A DNA stretch of 64,000 bases from Kovacikia minuta CCNUW1 (GCF_020091585.1 NZ_CP083582.1:2790001-2854000); one strand, 5' to 3'. Shown: positions 35,942 to 45,211, counted from the stretch's first letter. Notes: a model not told the origin generated them from the letters alone. A program made the numbers and translations.

Positions 35942-36515
35942 ACAAACAGTGGTAAGACAAGCATATGAACAAGCGATCGCCCAATCTGACTACTTACAAA
36001 ACGGAATATCTGAATTTCTACCTGATTCTAGAATTGGGCGACTTGAGTTAGTCACAACAGGCGAGTACTGCGATTTTGATTTTGATACTGTAGAAATTGA
36101 AACCATTGAGCAATCCGTACCGCAAACAGTTATTGATGCGTTTGATCGGCATGTTTGGTTTTCCCAGTACTGTTTGACAGAAATATACGTCCTCAAACTA
36201 CCCGTTGCAGATCAGGAAACCTATGCGATCGCTGTTTCAGGATTAGTTGGGGATGGTTGGGACAATGCCTGTAAATTTCTGGATGTCTTTGATACATCGG
36301 GTGAGTTTGTTGTTGCGGTAGATGTGCAAGGCGAGATATTGAATTGGCGCGATCGCCCCTTTGATGGGGATGACTTTCCCACTCCTGCATCATTGTGGGC
36401 AGAAAGAGAAAACGGAGACAGAGATCGCCCACCCCTATGGTCAGAAGCAACTGCTACTCAAATAGAACGAAATGATGCTCTCACGCGGTTGTTCTTCTTC
36501 TTTGCAGAGGAGTGA
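35931..36515 (+). CDS. Hypothetical protein, acidic, 194 aa
   Basis: Starts MNNRQTVVRQAYEQAIAQSD. Acidic, no membrane segment or signal peptide, with alternating strand-like stretches (RLELVTTGEYCDFDFDTVEI, TYAIAVSGLVGDGWDNACKF) and an unusual FFFFAEE end. I do not recognise the family. The ATG follows AAGGGAG by about 11 bases. It overlaps the SUKH-like gene and may form a pair with it. An immunity-like or cell-cell interaction role is only a guess from the context. Confidence 0.6.
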   Translation: MNNRQTVVRQAYEQAIAQSDYLQNGISEFLPDSRIGRLELVTTGEYCDFDFDTVEIETIEQSVPQTVIDAFDRHVWFSQYCLTEIYVLKLPVADQETYAIAVSGLVGDGWDNACKFLDVFDTSGEFVVAVDVQGEILNWRDRPFDGDDFPTPASLWAERENGDRDRPPLWSEATATQIERNDALTRLFFFFAEE

Positions 36516-37122
36516 ACATTTAGTTTATTTCAATGATTGATGTCTGCATAAGAATGACTCATCGAAAATAGGATGGTTTACGGTTGTGACACATGAACAG
36601 CGATCGCCAGACGATGAAGAGATTTTATCTGATGCGGTTGGAAACAATTTGGACTCTTTAGAACGCCGTCGAATGGAGGCTGAAGAACTGCTGAGACGCT
36701 ATACCGAGGGGGAACGCGACTTTTCAGGCATTGAACTCTATGGAGAGGAGTTTTCTGATCTGGAGCCGCCTCTGTGCGGTTGTAACCTCAGTGGCATCAA
36801 TCTGAGCCACGCCAGGATAAGGTTTGTGGAGTCTCAGGGGGTGACAACGAGGCTAGAAGACTGATTGAATAAGGCTCATTGCCCTGCGACCTTGCAAGAA
36901 GAAACGACGTTTTTGCGGCTTGAGTCGCATCAATTGCGTTGCCCACTCTGACTGTTGGTCGAAGGGGTCTATCCACAAGCGCCCATAAAGTCCTATCCAA
37001 AAATCACTATGCCGTTTTGGGGAACGATGGGGTTCGTTCACCCGTCCCACGTACTGCTGCACTTGCTTACGCCGAATCCGTTTACCTTGCTCGGTGGCCA
37101 GAACATAGGCCATTGCAATCAA

Positions 37123-38500
37123 GTTAGTGTCACGAATTTTTCGCCATTAGACAGAGAAAAAAGATTCAGTGACAGTAGAGGAACTCCATCGAGAGGGGAG
37201 CTTCCCATGACCATAGCCCAACGAGAACAACAAATCCATCGAGTCAAAGCCGTCAGTTTTCAACCTGAACTGGATGAGGCGTTAGAACAGGCCCTCAGAG
37301 AGGCCGTCATCAGTGCCGTCAAAATCACCTTGGAGAGCGCACTGAAAGAGGAACTCAAGGCAGAACTAGCCAAAATGGGAGACGATCGACCTCGACGTTC
37401 CGGGTATTTTCAACGGAGACTCGATACCCAGTATGGCCAGGTGAAGGATTTGCGAGTTCCGAAATTACGAGAACGCAACCCAGAACGAGAGTGGCAGATT
37501 CTCCAACGTTACCAACGGGGCTTAGGCAACCTGCTCAACTGGTTGTGTTGTTTGTATGTGATGGGACTGTCGTTGAGAGATTTGCAAGAGGCGCTATATT
37601 TTCTCATAGGACATGTGCTTTCCCGCAGTGCTGTGAACCAAGTCACCCTCCAGATTCAGCAACACTTAGACACTCGTCGCTTAGCCCCGATTGGCAAAAC
37701 CCCTGCGATATTAATCGTCGATGGGGTGTGGGTAGAGATTCAATATACCCGAGAAGCGTTTAAGCTAGACCGGGCAGGACATCTGCGACAAAGTCGGCAG
37801 GCCGAAGAACGGGTAATTTTGGCAGTTCTAGCCGTCTGGGAGGATGGGTCTTATGAAATCCTGCATTATGAGATTGCCTCCGACGAAGGAGAAGCAGAGT
37901 GGGAGGCCTTGTTTGAGCATTTAATCGCCCGAGGACTGCAAGCCGATGCGGTGAAATTAGTGGTCAGTGATGGCAGTTTGGGATTGCCCAAGGCGTTGAA
38001 AAAGACCTTGCCCCAGGCCCAACAGCAACGCTGTATCACGCACAAAATCCGAGGGATTGAGCGCTATTTGAGTTATGAGGATTTGCCGAAAACCGATGAG
38101 CAGGAACAACCCCTGAAGCGGGAAGATGCCAAACGGCAGCGTCGATTTGAAATTGCCTCTGAGGCTTATCAAATCTACAATGCAGAGACTTTGGAGCAGG
38201 CAAGGCAACGGTTAGAGCAATTCATCACCAAATGGGAAACACAAGAACCCAAAGCCATCCAAGTCTTTCAACGCGATCTAGAGTTGACCCTGACTTTCTA
38301 TCAATTTGCACCAAACCTGCATCGGCATATTCGCACCACTAATCATTTGGAGCGGCTATTTCGAGAATTTCGCACCAAGTCAGATGAAATTGGGGCATTC
38401 CCGCATGAAACGAGTTGCCTCACTGTCTTTTTCCTCGTGATTGAGCGTGATCATGCCAAACATGACCGTAAAACCGTGGCGAAAAATTCGTGACACTAAC
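37123..38500 (+). mobile_element. IS256 family element, 1378 bp
   Basis: Perfect 24-bp inverted repeats lie at 37123-37146 and 38477-38500, ends GTTAGTGTCACGAATTTTTC. The flanking CAATCAA (37116-37122, 38501-38507) is the readable part of the target duplication. Nested in the IS4 transposase gene. It contains one intact gene and looks recent. Confidence 0.92.
37207..38493 (+). CDS. IS256 family (mutator-type) transposase
   Basis: About 428 residues from ATG 37207, with GGGGAG upstream; in-frame sequence before this crosses the terminal repeat. IS256 features are the CLYVMGLSLRDLQEAL helix, first Asp in ILIVDGVWVEI, second in KLVVSDGSLGLPKAL, the C/H region QQRCITHKIRGIERYL and catalytic Glu in RTTNHLERLFREFRTKSDEI. 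Full length and undamaged, so probably active. Confidence 0.95.
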   Translation: MTIAQREQQIHRVKAVSFQPELDEALEQALREAVISAVKITLESALKEELKAELAKMGDDRPRRSGYFQRRLDTQYGQVKDLRVPKLRERNPEREWQILQRYQRGLGNLLNWLCCLYVMGLSLRDLQEALYFLIGHVLSRSAVNQVTLQIQQHLDTRRLAPIGKTPAILIVDGVWVEIQYTREAFKLDRAGHLRQSRQAEERVILAVLAVWEDGSYEILHYEIASDEGEAEWEALFEHLIARGLQADAVKLVVSDGSLGLPKALKKTLPQAQQQRCITHKIRGIERYLSYEDLPKTDEQEQPLKREDAKRQRRFEIASEAYQIYNAETLEQARQRLEQFITKWETQEPKAIQVFQRDLELTLTFYQFAPNLHRHIRTTNHLERLFREFRTKSDEIGAFPHETSCLTVFFLVIERDHAKHDRKTVAKNS

Positions 38501-39395
38501 CAATCAACAACACGACAGCTTCAAATCGTGCCCCATTGAGCTGGCATTGCTCCAGGTTATACCCTCCACTTTTGAAGTCGCGAAACATAGGTTCAATAGA
38601 AAAACGCTTAGCATAACTGCTCAGAGCGACCTCCAAGCTCTCCAAATTGGTGAGCAAATACCAAACTTGATTGGTCTTACCCCATCGATAAACCCGTTTC
38701 CAGCGCGTGACCAAATTGAAGCGACCAAACCCTCTCTGCTGAGTCACTTGCACTTGCACCTCATGAAGGGCAATACCTGGGAACTGGGGTAATGTATCGA
38801 GCCGTTCAAACTCGCTCTCTGGCATCAGTTTAACCGTTGTACTCTTGGGCAAACGCAGCACAAAATCGACCCCTTGTTCTCTAAGCCAAGCGGCCAAGGC
38901 GACACTGTGAAATTCCCGGTCACCGAGTACCTGGACTGAATAAGCCTTTAACAGGGCAAACACCGGTCGTAGCAGGCCCTGCTGCTCGCTCAAGCAACTC
39001 TGTCCCTGCTTGTCCAATAACACCCAATACACAGGGATCGATCGCTTGTGCATGACAAGACTGACCATCAGCAGATTATGGTATTGCCACTGGGTACGGT
39101 CAACGACAAGATACAGGATTTGCCCACGATGAAAGTGTTGCTTGAGCCAATACTTGAGAATCGGAAACCACAAAGCCTTCGCGGTTAACTGGGGCAGGCT
39201 TAAGAAGCGTTGTAGATTGCGACGGCGGCTTTCAAATTGAATCGGTTGAGCAAATAGGGTGGCTAAACGTTCAAGACTGACATTGCGTTCTTTTTGCAAT
39301 AGAGCAACCAGCATTTGCAGCGTGATGAATTGAATCGCGCTTAGTTGCGTTTGTAAACAAGCTTGATAGAATGAAGGCAACATTTTGAAACTGCG

Positions 39396-39418
39396 GGGTG
39401 AATCGGCTTGATTCACCC
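39396..39418 (+). terminator. Hairpin with T-run inside the IS4 right end
   Basis: GGGTGAATC-GGCTT-GATTCACCC followed by TATTTTTTA. It lies at the upstream end of the IS4 transposase gene and reads as a plus-strand terminator. It may also shield the transposase gene from outside transcription or block its translation, a known feature of several IS elements. Confidence 0.6.
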
Positions 39419-40385
39419 TATTTTTTAGGGTCCTGATTCTCTATATCTGCCGCACAGCATACTTTTCAGTTTCGTTGTCACCCCCTGAGTTGTGGAGTTC
39501 AGAGAGGTCAACTTTAGCCATGCTGACCTCAGCGAGATTGATGCAGACGATCTGAATTTCAGTCGAGCTAATTTCAGCGATGCCAACCTGAGTGGTGCAA
39601 ATTTAACCTCAGCCTGGTTTGCCGGTGCCAACTTAACGGGGGCTAATTTAGAAGGAGTTCAGTTGGGCGGTACAAGCTTTGAAAGGGCGACGATGCCAGA
39701 TAGCAGTATTGCATCGGGTAGCTATCTTCCTGGCGATCCAACCAATGTTGTTGAAGAAGAGTGGGTTGATCCAAACCATCCTCCAAAACGCCCTTCACTG
39801 GAGGCTGAAGAACTGCTGAGACGGTATTCCGCAGGAGAACGCAACTTTGCAGGGATAATCCTATCCGATGGTTTTGGCACGTTTGAACTGTGTGGCTGTG
39901 ATTTGAGTGGAATTAACCTGAGTGGTTCCAAAATTAATGCAAATTTGATGAATGTCAATTTCAGCGGAGCCAATCTCAGCAATGTCCATGTGCCCGAAAC
40001 CAATTTGAGTGGGGCAAATTTGAGCCATGCCAATTTGAGCGGAGCATTCCTCTGGCAATGTAGTTTTGAGGGCGCTAACCTCAGTCAAGCTGATTTGAGT
40101 GGTGCAGATTTAGGAATGAGTAGTTGGCAGGGAGCGAATTTGAGTGGTGCGAATTTGAGTCGGACAAGACTGAATGGAGCCGCGTTCGATCTCGCCAATT
40201 TGAGTGGTGCGAATCTAAGCCATGCTGATGTGGAAGAAGGTGGATTTTCGTTACGGTTTGCCGATTTAACGGGAGCCAATTTAGAATGCACCGATACAAC
40301 CCGCGTTTGGTTCCACGAAACCATCATGCCGGATGGTAGTGTCTGTACAGTCGATCGATAAACTTTATTTTTCGTAAATCAACTG

Positions 40386-40682
40386 ATGACTCCACAAGAA
40401 CTGATTCAACGGTATGCCGTAGGTGAACGAGACTTTACAGGAATTCAGCTTCAGCAGCATAGCAGCTTACAAGGTGCTGAATTACCGGAAATTATTTTGA
40501 GAGAGGCTGTTTGCGCCAATTTAAGGGGTGCGAATTTAAGCTATGCTGACACCGAAGACGGTGGATTTTCGTTACGGTTTGCCGATTTAACAGAAGCCAA
40601 TTTAGAAGGCACCGATACAACCCGCGTTTGGTTCCACGAAACCATCATGCCGGATGGTAGTGTCTGTACAGTCGATCGATAA
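40386..40682 (+). CDS. Short pentapeptide-repeat protein, product of a 321-bp duplication
   Basis: 98 residues. The first about 40 (MTPQELIQRYAVGERDFTGI ...) are nearly identical to the start of the next gene, and the last about 45 (GGFSLRFADLTEANLEGTDT ... MPDGSVCTVD) to the end of the preceding one. The gene is thus a hybrid generated by a tandem duplication of about 321 bp that covers the junction between the two flanking genes. Few repeats remain, so a stable beta-helix is doubtful. It may be expressed since the start region is the same as that of its neighbour. Confidence 0.7.
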   Translation: MTPQELIQRYAVGERDFTGIQLQQHSSLQGAELPEIILREAVCANLRGANLSYADTEDGGFSLRFADLTEANLEGTDTTRVWFHETIMPDGSVCTVDR

Positions 40683-40706
40683 ACTTTATTTTTCGTAAAT
40701 CAACTG

Positions 40707-41606
40707 ATGACTCCACAAGAACTGATTCAACGGTATGCCGCAGGTGAACGAGACTTTACAGGAATTCAGCTTCAGCAGCATAGCAGCTTACAAGGTGCTG
40801 AATTACCGGAAATTATTTTGAGAGAGGCTGTTTTGTCTTACTGCGAGTTACAGGACGTGAATTTAGCCGGAGCCATTCTGAATGGCGCAAGACTCGATAT
40901 GGCAGATTTAGAACGGGCTAACCTTGAGGATGCTAGTTTAGTTGGCACCGATTTAACAGAGAGCCTTTTACGAGAAGCCAACCTGTATAATGCCAATCTG
41001 CAAAGAGCAGGATTACGGCAAGCTGTTCTCGATCGCGCCAACTTACGTGAAGCTAATTTAGAAGGTGCAGGTGCAGCCGAAGCATCGCTTCGCTATGCCA
41101 ACTTAAACCATGCCAATCTCCGTCAAATTCAGTTAGGCGCAGCCTATTTAAACCATGCCAATTTACGTGGAGCGAATCTGAGCAACGCAAACCTTAGCTA
41201 TACATTCTTGACGCAGTGTATTTATGATGCAGAAACAATTTTTGAGGGTTGTGTTTACAGGTCGCGTGTTGAAGTGTTTTCAGGTGATGAAGTTATTACT
41301 CAATTGGAAGTACAGAAAGCAACTTACATTGGTGCTGGAGCAAACTTGAGTGGTGTTGATTTGAGTGGGGTGGATTTAAGTGAAGCTGATTTGAGTGAAG
41401 CCGATTTAAGCTATGCCAACTTAGCAGGTGCAAATTTAATGGGTGCAATTCTGTTTCAGGCAAATTTAATGGGTGCAAATTTAGACAACGCAGATTTAAC
41501 TGATGCAGATTTAGAACAGGCAGATTTGACCGATGCTCAAACGCGCATGACGACTTTTGTGAATACGACGATGCCTGATGGCAATATTCGGACTGATACA
41601 CAATAG
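40707..41606 (+). CDS. Pentapeptide-repeat protein
   Basis: 299 residues. An N-terminal helix (MTPQELIQRYAAGERDFTGI) is followed by two blocks of A(D/N)LXXA repeats, about 20 and 14 units, separated by a non-repeat loop (YDAETIFEGCVYRSRVEVFS) and ended by RMTTFVNTTMPDGNI. The N-terminal helix recurs in all four paralogues of this cluster. Cytoplasmic beta-helix. No enzymatic motif. The shared helix and end motif suggest a common but unknown partner. Confidence 0.88.
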   Translation: MTPQELIQRYAAGERDFTGIQLQQHSSLQGAELPEIILREAVLSYCELQDVNLAGAILNGARLDMADLERANLEDASLVGTDLTESLLREANLYNANLQRAGLRQAVLDRANLREANLEGAGAAEASLRYANLNHANLRQIQLGAAYLNHANLRGANLSNANLSYTFLTQCIYDAETIFEGCVYRSRVEVFSGDEVITQLEVQKATYIGAGANLSGVDLSGVDLSEADLSEADLSYANLAGANLMGAILFQANLMGANLDNADLTDADLEQADLTDAQTRMTTFVNTTMPDGNIRTDTQ

Positions 41607-41633
41607 AGATTAATTTCTATAGAGACAAATTTC

Positions 41634-42034
41634 ATGAACATTCAAACGTTTTTAGACCGCTATGCCAACGGACAGCGAGATTTTGCAGGCATACAATTCC
41701 GTGAGGGTGATTTGAGTAACTTAAATCTAAAAGGCATTAACCTCAGCAAAGCCAATTTAGAAGGGGCGAATTTAAGCGGTACAAACCTTCAAGAGGCAAG
41801 TCTTGAGAGGCTATTCTGTTTGACGCAAATCTTGAAGGGGCTGATCTGAGCCGAGCGAATCTAAGAAATGCCAATTGCCAGCAAGCCAGTTTCAATGGTG
41901 CCATGTTAGTTGAGGCAAATTTAGAGGGTGCGCTTCTTGCAGAGGCTTATTTAGATGGGGCGAACCTTCAAGGCGCAAATCTTCGTAATGCCAATCTCAG
42001 TAGATCACAAAATCATTTTGGGGTAGGTAAATAG
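41634..42034 (+). pseudogene. Pentapeptide-repeat protein, frameshifted and cut by ISH3
   Basis: ATG 41634 gives MNIQTFLDRYANGQRDFAGI and six repeats, then the frame is lost near 41810. The continuation AILFDANLEGADLSRANLRN ... GANLRNANLS lies in the next frame. It runs into the ISH3 end at 41998 and stops at 42034 with IS-encoded residues (SQNHFGVGK). The 3' end of the ancestral gene is not visible on the other side of the IS, so a deletion accompanied the insertion. Confidence 0.85.
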
Positions 42035-43258
42035 ATAGCAGTGATGGGTGGAAAATGTCGTTCAACAGCCTGAGAGAGAAATTCCAATCATGGTTTTAAG
42101 ACCAAACAACTCACGATGAATGACTCGTCCCCCTCGCTGGGTCTGACTGACAAAGAACCACAACAAGTACACCCAGAGATTAACCAGGATAAACGCCAAT
42201 GCCACAAATAACAGGCGAACCACTGGATTCTTACTCGTGGTACGAATGCGACACTGATTTTTAATTCTGTAGCTCGTTTCGATGCCAAAGCGCTCCCGAT
42301 AATGCTGATGCAACTGATGGAGGTCAATAGTGACTCGATGCGCCACATAAAGCGCATATTGAATCCCATGCTTGCCCTTGAAGCCTTTGTAATAGGTGCA
42401 CACCACTCGCATTTGACAAGTCACGGAACCATAGTTGGCACTGCTGAGGGTGTAGCGTGTCGCATAGCTTTTGCGCCCGACGAGTAATGAGCGGGTGCCT
42501 CCGGTTTTACCGCGAATCACCGCAGGCATCAAAAACGGGATGTTGAGTGCTTTGAGCCAGCGAATCACCGGCACACTGTAAAAGCCTCGGTCGAGATACA
42601 ACCGTTTGACTCGAATCTTCAGAGCAGAGAGCATTGCCAACAAATAGGTCACCGTTGCCACCAAGGTTTCCTGTCGATGCACCGCATGAATTCCGAGGGT
42701 GACTCGCTTGTTGCGGCAGATGACATAAACGGTGGCATAGGCAAAAAATGTGGTGGTTCCGGCTTTGGCTTGGGAGCGATAGATATAGGGTGCTGCTGCC
42801 TCAGTTCGGTTGCCATAGTAGGGAATCAAGTGCAGGTCAATCGCGATCCGATGTCGTCTTTTGCGAATCTTGGGTGGAATTCGGCTCTGCAATGCCCCAT
42901 TGAGTTGTCCCTCCAAAGCGACCATGTCATCTAACTGGTCGAGATGATAGCGAATGCCATTGCCACTGGGAACTCCTTGTAGGCGTTGAGCGGTATGCTC
43001 GATGCTATCGTGACGACTGGCTGCCCGGAGCAAAATCTCAAATAGGCTTTCGGCACTACAACTACTATCTTCGGGTACTAAAGGCAGGTGCTCTAACAAG
43101 CACTCCAAGGCTGCTTCCAGGGTTGCTTCATCACTCAAGGCAGGGGTGGAAGATAATGAGGAAGATGGGTAGGTCGTCATGGTTTGATTTCAATTGCTTT
43201 TAACCTTGACCCTACCCCTTTCCTATTCTCCTTGGCTATAAAATTTTGTGATCTACTG
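41998..43258 (-). mobile_element. ISH3 family element, 1261 bp
   Basis: Inverted repeats CAGTAGATCACAAAAT at 41998-42013 and the complement at 43243-43258. There is no matching duplication in the immediate flanks (AATCT on the left, AAACT on the right), consistent with a deletion next to the element. It truncates a pentapeptide-repeat gene. Confidence 0.88.
42062..43180 (-). CDS. ISH3 family transposase
   Basis: 372 residues, intact. Features of the ISH3 type DDE transposase are the first Asp in HRIAIDLHLIPYYGN, second in VKRLYLDRGFYS, and Glu in HYRERFGIETSYRIKNQCRI, followed by a hydrophobic C-terminal stretch VRLLFVALAFILVNLWVYL. Probably active. Confidence 0.92.
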   Translation of the reverse strand: MTTYPSSSLSSTPALSDEATLEAALECLLEHLPLVPEDSSCSAESLFEILLRAASRHDSIEHTAQRLQGVPSGNGIRYHLDQLDDMVALEGQLNGALQSRIPPKIRKRRHRIAIDLHLIPYYGNRTEAAAPYIYRSQAKAGTTTFFAYATVYVICRNKRVTLGIHAVHRQETLVATVTYLLAMLSALKIRVKRLYLDRGFYSVPVIRWLKALNIPFLMPAVIRGKTGGTRSLLVGRKSYATRYTLSSANYGSVTCQMRVVCTYYKGFKGKHGIQYALYVAHRVTIDLHQLHQHYRERFGIETSYRIKNQCRIRTTSKNPVVRLLFVALAFILVNLWVYLLWFFVSQTQRGGRVIHRELFGLKTMIGISLSGC

Positions 43259-43346
43259 AAACTTGCTGCCATAACTCAACAATGGGCTTTTCTTTCGATG
43301 CTATTATCGACCAGCGTGCGCGGGCGACAATAGGTACAGTTGTCTG

Positions 43347-43796
43347 TTAGATACGTTCAAAGACATGGCACAGCATCAGGAAGGTTATGACTGATTGCAC
43401 ACTGATTGCCAGCGTGCGCGGCCAGTTGTAGCGGATCAACTCGGAGATCGTGGCATCGTTCTTACCGTCCTTCTCCAGGCGATCGTGGCGTGGTATTTCT
43501 AACATCACCGTGATCAGCAAGCCAACGATTCCGGCGGCAATGTTCAAACTGCTCATCCATAAAGGAACGATTGGTCCATAGAGAGCCAGCGCGAAAGGCA
43601 GCAGAAAACTGGCGAAGCCCGGAATGATCACCGGCAGCGGAATACGCTGGGAATAGAAGCGGTGATAGTGAACGTAGTCTACTGCCCCGACTTTGGCAAA
43701 GAGCGGGTAAATGACGATTTGGGCTAGCCAAATCTGACCGAGCACCCAGAAAATGAGGGCAGCCCAGAAAATGAGCAGGAGCTGAGGGAGTTCCAT
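43347..43796 (-). CDS. Hypothetical four-helix membrane protein
   Basis: 149 residues with four hydrophobic segments (LLLIFWAALIFWVLGQIWLA, IPGFASFLLPFALALYGPIV, IAAGIVGLLITVMLE, ISVQSVITFLMLCHVF). The general design resembles DUF1772-like proteins, but I am not sure of the family. It lies last in a probable minus-strand group with the methyltransferase and the NTF2-like gene. Confidence 0.65.
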   Translation of the reverse strand: MELPQLLLIFWAALIFWVLGQIWLAQIVIYPLFAKVGAVDYVHYHRFYSQRIPLPVIIPGFASFLLPFALALYGPIVPLWMSSLNIAAGIVGLLITVMLEIPRHDRLEKDGKNDATISELIRYNWPRTLAISVQSVITFLMLCHVFERI

Positions 43797-43844
43797 TGGA
43801 AGATCTTGATATAGTTAGGTGATATAGAGGTTGGGTGGGCGTCG

Positions 43845-44552
43845 TCACACCAGCCGAGCGCGGGCAAGATAGTGAGCACCGACACGCTTGATCAGGTCGC
43901 AATGCCAGCCATTTTGTCCGGCGATTTGCTTCAGGGTTTCGTAGTCAACCTGAAGCACTGAGAACGGGGCACCGCTCTGTCCCTTATACTCGAAACGGAG
44001 ATCGAGTTCGCCGAAGTAGCGTCCGGCTTCCGTCTTGCGTGCAAGGTCGGCAAGCTGGGACTCGTCGGCACCGATACGCAGATCAAAGGAGTCCGCGATC
44101 ATCTGACCACCGGGTGCGAGGAGTTGACGCATCCGATCGAGAAATTTCGGCAGGTCGGTGAGCCGTCCAACTTTGTCCAGGCCGTTGCAGAGGCAGGCGA
44201 TCGTGTCGAAAGGCCCGCCATCAAACTCGTAGAGGTCAGCCACTTCCGCGTTACGGACACCCCGTTCCCGCATGATGGTGACACATTCAGGGGCAACGTC
44301 GATCGCGGTAACTTCCAGTCCTCGGCGCTGTAACTCAAGTGAGTGCAGACCTGCACCTGCACCCACATCGAGCACATGCCCGCGACACAGTTCGAGGGCG
44401 AGGGTTTCCAGCGGATCGATCGTTTCCCGCAACCAGAAGGAAGCGGGTACATCGTCGCGGGCACCGTCCTGATAGCAGATCAGGGTCGCGGAAGTATCGC
44501 CGCGAAAGCAATCCATCAAAGCTGCCCCGTGGGGATTGTAAGCGTCTTTCAT
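43845..44552 (-). CDS. Class I SAM-dependent methyltransferase
   Basis: 235 residues. SAM-binding motif I is HVLDVGAGAGLHSLELQRRG, motif II VTAIDVAPECV, then FDTIACLCNGLDKVGRL and LAPGGQMIADSFDLR. The substrate cannot be derived. The ATG overlaps the stop of the upstream NTF2-like gene (ATGA), so both are co-translated. GC content is higher than in the flanking IS-rich part, hinting at transfer of this small cluster as a unit. Confidence 0.88.
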   Translation of the reverse strand: MKDAYNPHGAALMDCFRGDTSATLICYQDGARDDVPASFWLRETIDPLETLALELCRGHVLDVGAGAGLHSLELQRRGLEVTAIDVAPECVTIMRERGVRNAEVADLYEFDGGPFDTIACLCNGLDKVGRLTDLPKFLDRMRQLLAPGGQMIADSFDLRIGADESQLADLARKTEAGRYFGELDLRFEYKGQSGAPFSVLQVDYETLKQIAGQNGWHCDLIKRVGAHYLARARLV

Positions 44553-45088
44553 TCGTCACCTCGCGCCAGTGCCGCTGCCTGCTCTAAGCTGATGCCCCCA
44601 ACGAGAGGGTCTGCATGCCGATGTGCCAGCCGCCATTCCGTCCCCTCTCGGCAATAGACTAGAGTGACTCGCAATGACCATTCTTGGGGAGGTAGCCCTC
44701 CCACCTCAACGATCGCGTGTTCAATGATCGCGAGAACAACCATGTCAGCCGAGGCATAAGATTGAACCACTTCTTGTTGAAAGACGCCGTTTTTGAAGAA
44801 CCGTCCCATTGCCTCCATCCGTTCGGGCGTGTATTCCGAACCGTGCGACGGTGTGCCGCCGAAGGGTGACATCAATGTAAAGTCGTCGGTGTAAGAGATT
44901 AAGGTTTGGTAGGTGCCAATGTCGCCGCGCATCAACGCGGCGTTTGAATCAGCGGAGCGCTTGATCAGCTCTGCAACAACCGATGCCTGACCCGAATCCA
45001 AAACATCTGATGCTGTGTTGCTGGCGATGTTGAAAGCAGCAGGGTCAGCGCTGGCTGCCGCGAATAGGTTGCTTTGTGGTGTGAGCAT
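44549..45088 (-). CDS. DUF4440/SnoaL-like (NTF2 fold) protein
   Basis: 179 residues from ATG 45088 (MLTPQSNLFAAASADPAAFN); the frame is open further upstream but that overlaps the divergent LysR gene and is not credible. The core (AALMRGDIGTYQTLISYTDD, RFFKNGVFQQEVVQSYASAD, WSLRVTLVYCREGTEWRLAH) is typical of small ketosteroid-isomerase-like enzymes. Divergent from the LysR gene, 115 bp away, and likely controlled by it. Confidence 0.82.
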   Translation of the reverse strand: MLTPQSNLFAAASADPAAFNIASNTASDVLDSGQASVVAELIKRSADSNAALMRGDIGTYQTLISYTDDFTLMSPFGGTPSHGSEYTPERMEAMGRFFKNGVFQQEVVQSYASADMVVLAIIEHAIVEVGGLPPQEWSLRVTLVYCREGTEWRLAHRHADPLVGGISLEQAAALARGDE

Positions 45089-45194
45089 TTGAGTATTCCG
45101 ATTGAAAGTGCATACTTGCGAAGCGAAGCAGCGTCCTGCCGCTTCATCTGATCTGAAAGTAACACTGCTGCCCTGCTGAATCCAGCGATATAAT

Positions 45195-45211
45195 TTCAGC
45201 AATATGCTGAA
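45195..45211. promoter_or_regulatory. LysR-type operator candidate overlapping the LysR start
   Basis: TTCAGC-AATAT-GCTGAA, an interrupted palindrome of the T-N11-A type, lies in the intergenic region and overlaps the proposed LysR start codon at 45204. It would allow autoregulation and divergent control of the NTF2-like gene. Confidence 0.55.

Larger units (their letters stand above)
36853..39416 (-). pseudogene. IS4 family transposase, split by IS256
   Basis: The N-terminal part (39416-38509) contains LYLVVDRTQWQY (first Asp), VQVLGDREFHS (second Asp) and FSIEPMFRDFKSGGYNLEQC (catalytic Glu in the IS4 Y-x2-R-x3-E-like block). IS256 cuts it within FEAVVLLI-MAMAYVLATEQG. The C-terminal about 85 residues continue at 37122-36853. 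Reassembled, it has about 395 residues. The knockout immobilises the outer element unless another copy acts in trans. Confidence 0.9.
36833..39489 (-). mobile_element. IS4 family element carrying a nested IS256
   Basis: The terminal inverted repeat CTCAGGGGGTGACAACGA starts at 36833 and its complement ends at 39489. The 9-bp duplication TTGTGGAGT lies at 36824-36832 and 39490-39498. Without the inner IS256 it is about 1.27 kb. Inserted in a pentapeptide-repeat gene. A hairpin with a T-run (39396-39418) sits near its right end. Confidence 0.92.
36586..40361 (+). pseudogene. Pentapeptide-repeat protein, split by nested IS4 and IS256
   Basis: GTG 36586 opens the N-terminal part: a helix LERRRMEAEELLRRYTEGER, FSGIELYGEEF and the first repeats NLSGINLSHARIRF. 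IS4 lies between FVE and FREVNFSHADL. The 3' part (from 39490) has many A(D/N)LSGANL-type repeats and a second helix EAEELLRRYSAGERNFAGI, ending TTRVWFHETIMPDGSVCTVD. Without the IS it would have about 372 residues. Pentapeptide repeats form a right-handed quadrilateral beta-helix; some protect DNA gyrase, but the role here is unknown. Confidence 0.88.

Noticed and set aside
36955..37206. Longer N-terminus of the IS256 transposase
   Set aside because: It would begin in the outer IS4 and cross the IS256 terminal repeat; ATG 37207 has a proper ribosome site.
39722..41601. Open minus-strand frames of 70-140 codons opposite the pentapeptide genes
   Set aside because: They arise from the repetitive codons of the plus-strand genes and show no ribosome sites or domain features.
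40386..42034. Regularly spaced repeats of about 15 bp that could suggest a CRISPR or tandem array
   Set aside because: The periodicity is that of pentapeptide codons in an open frame; units vary and there are no unique spacers of constant length.
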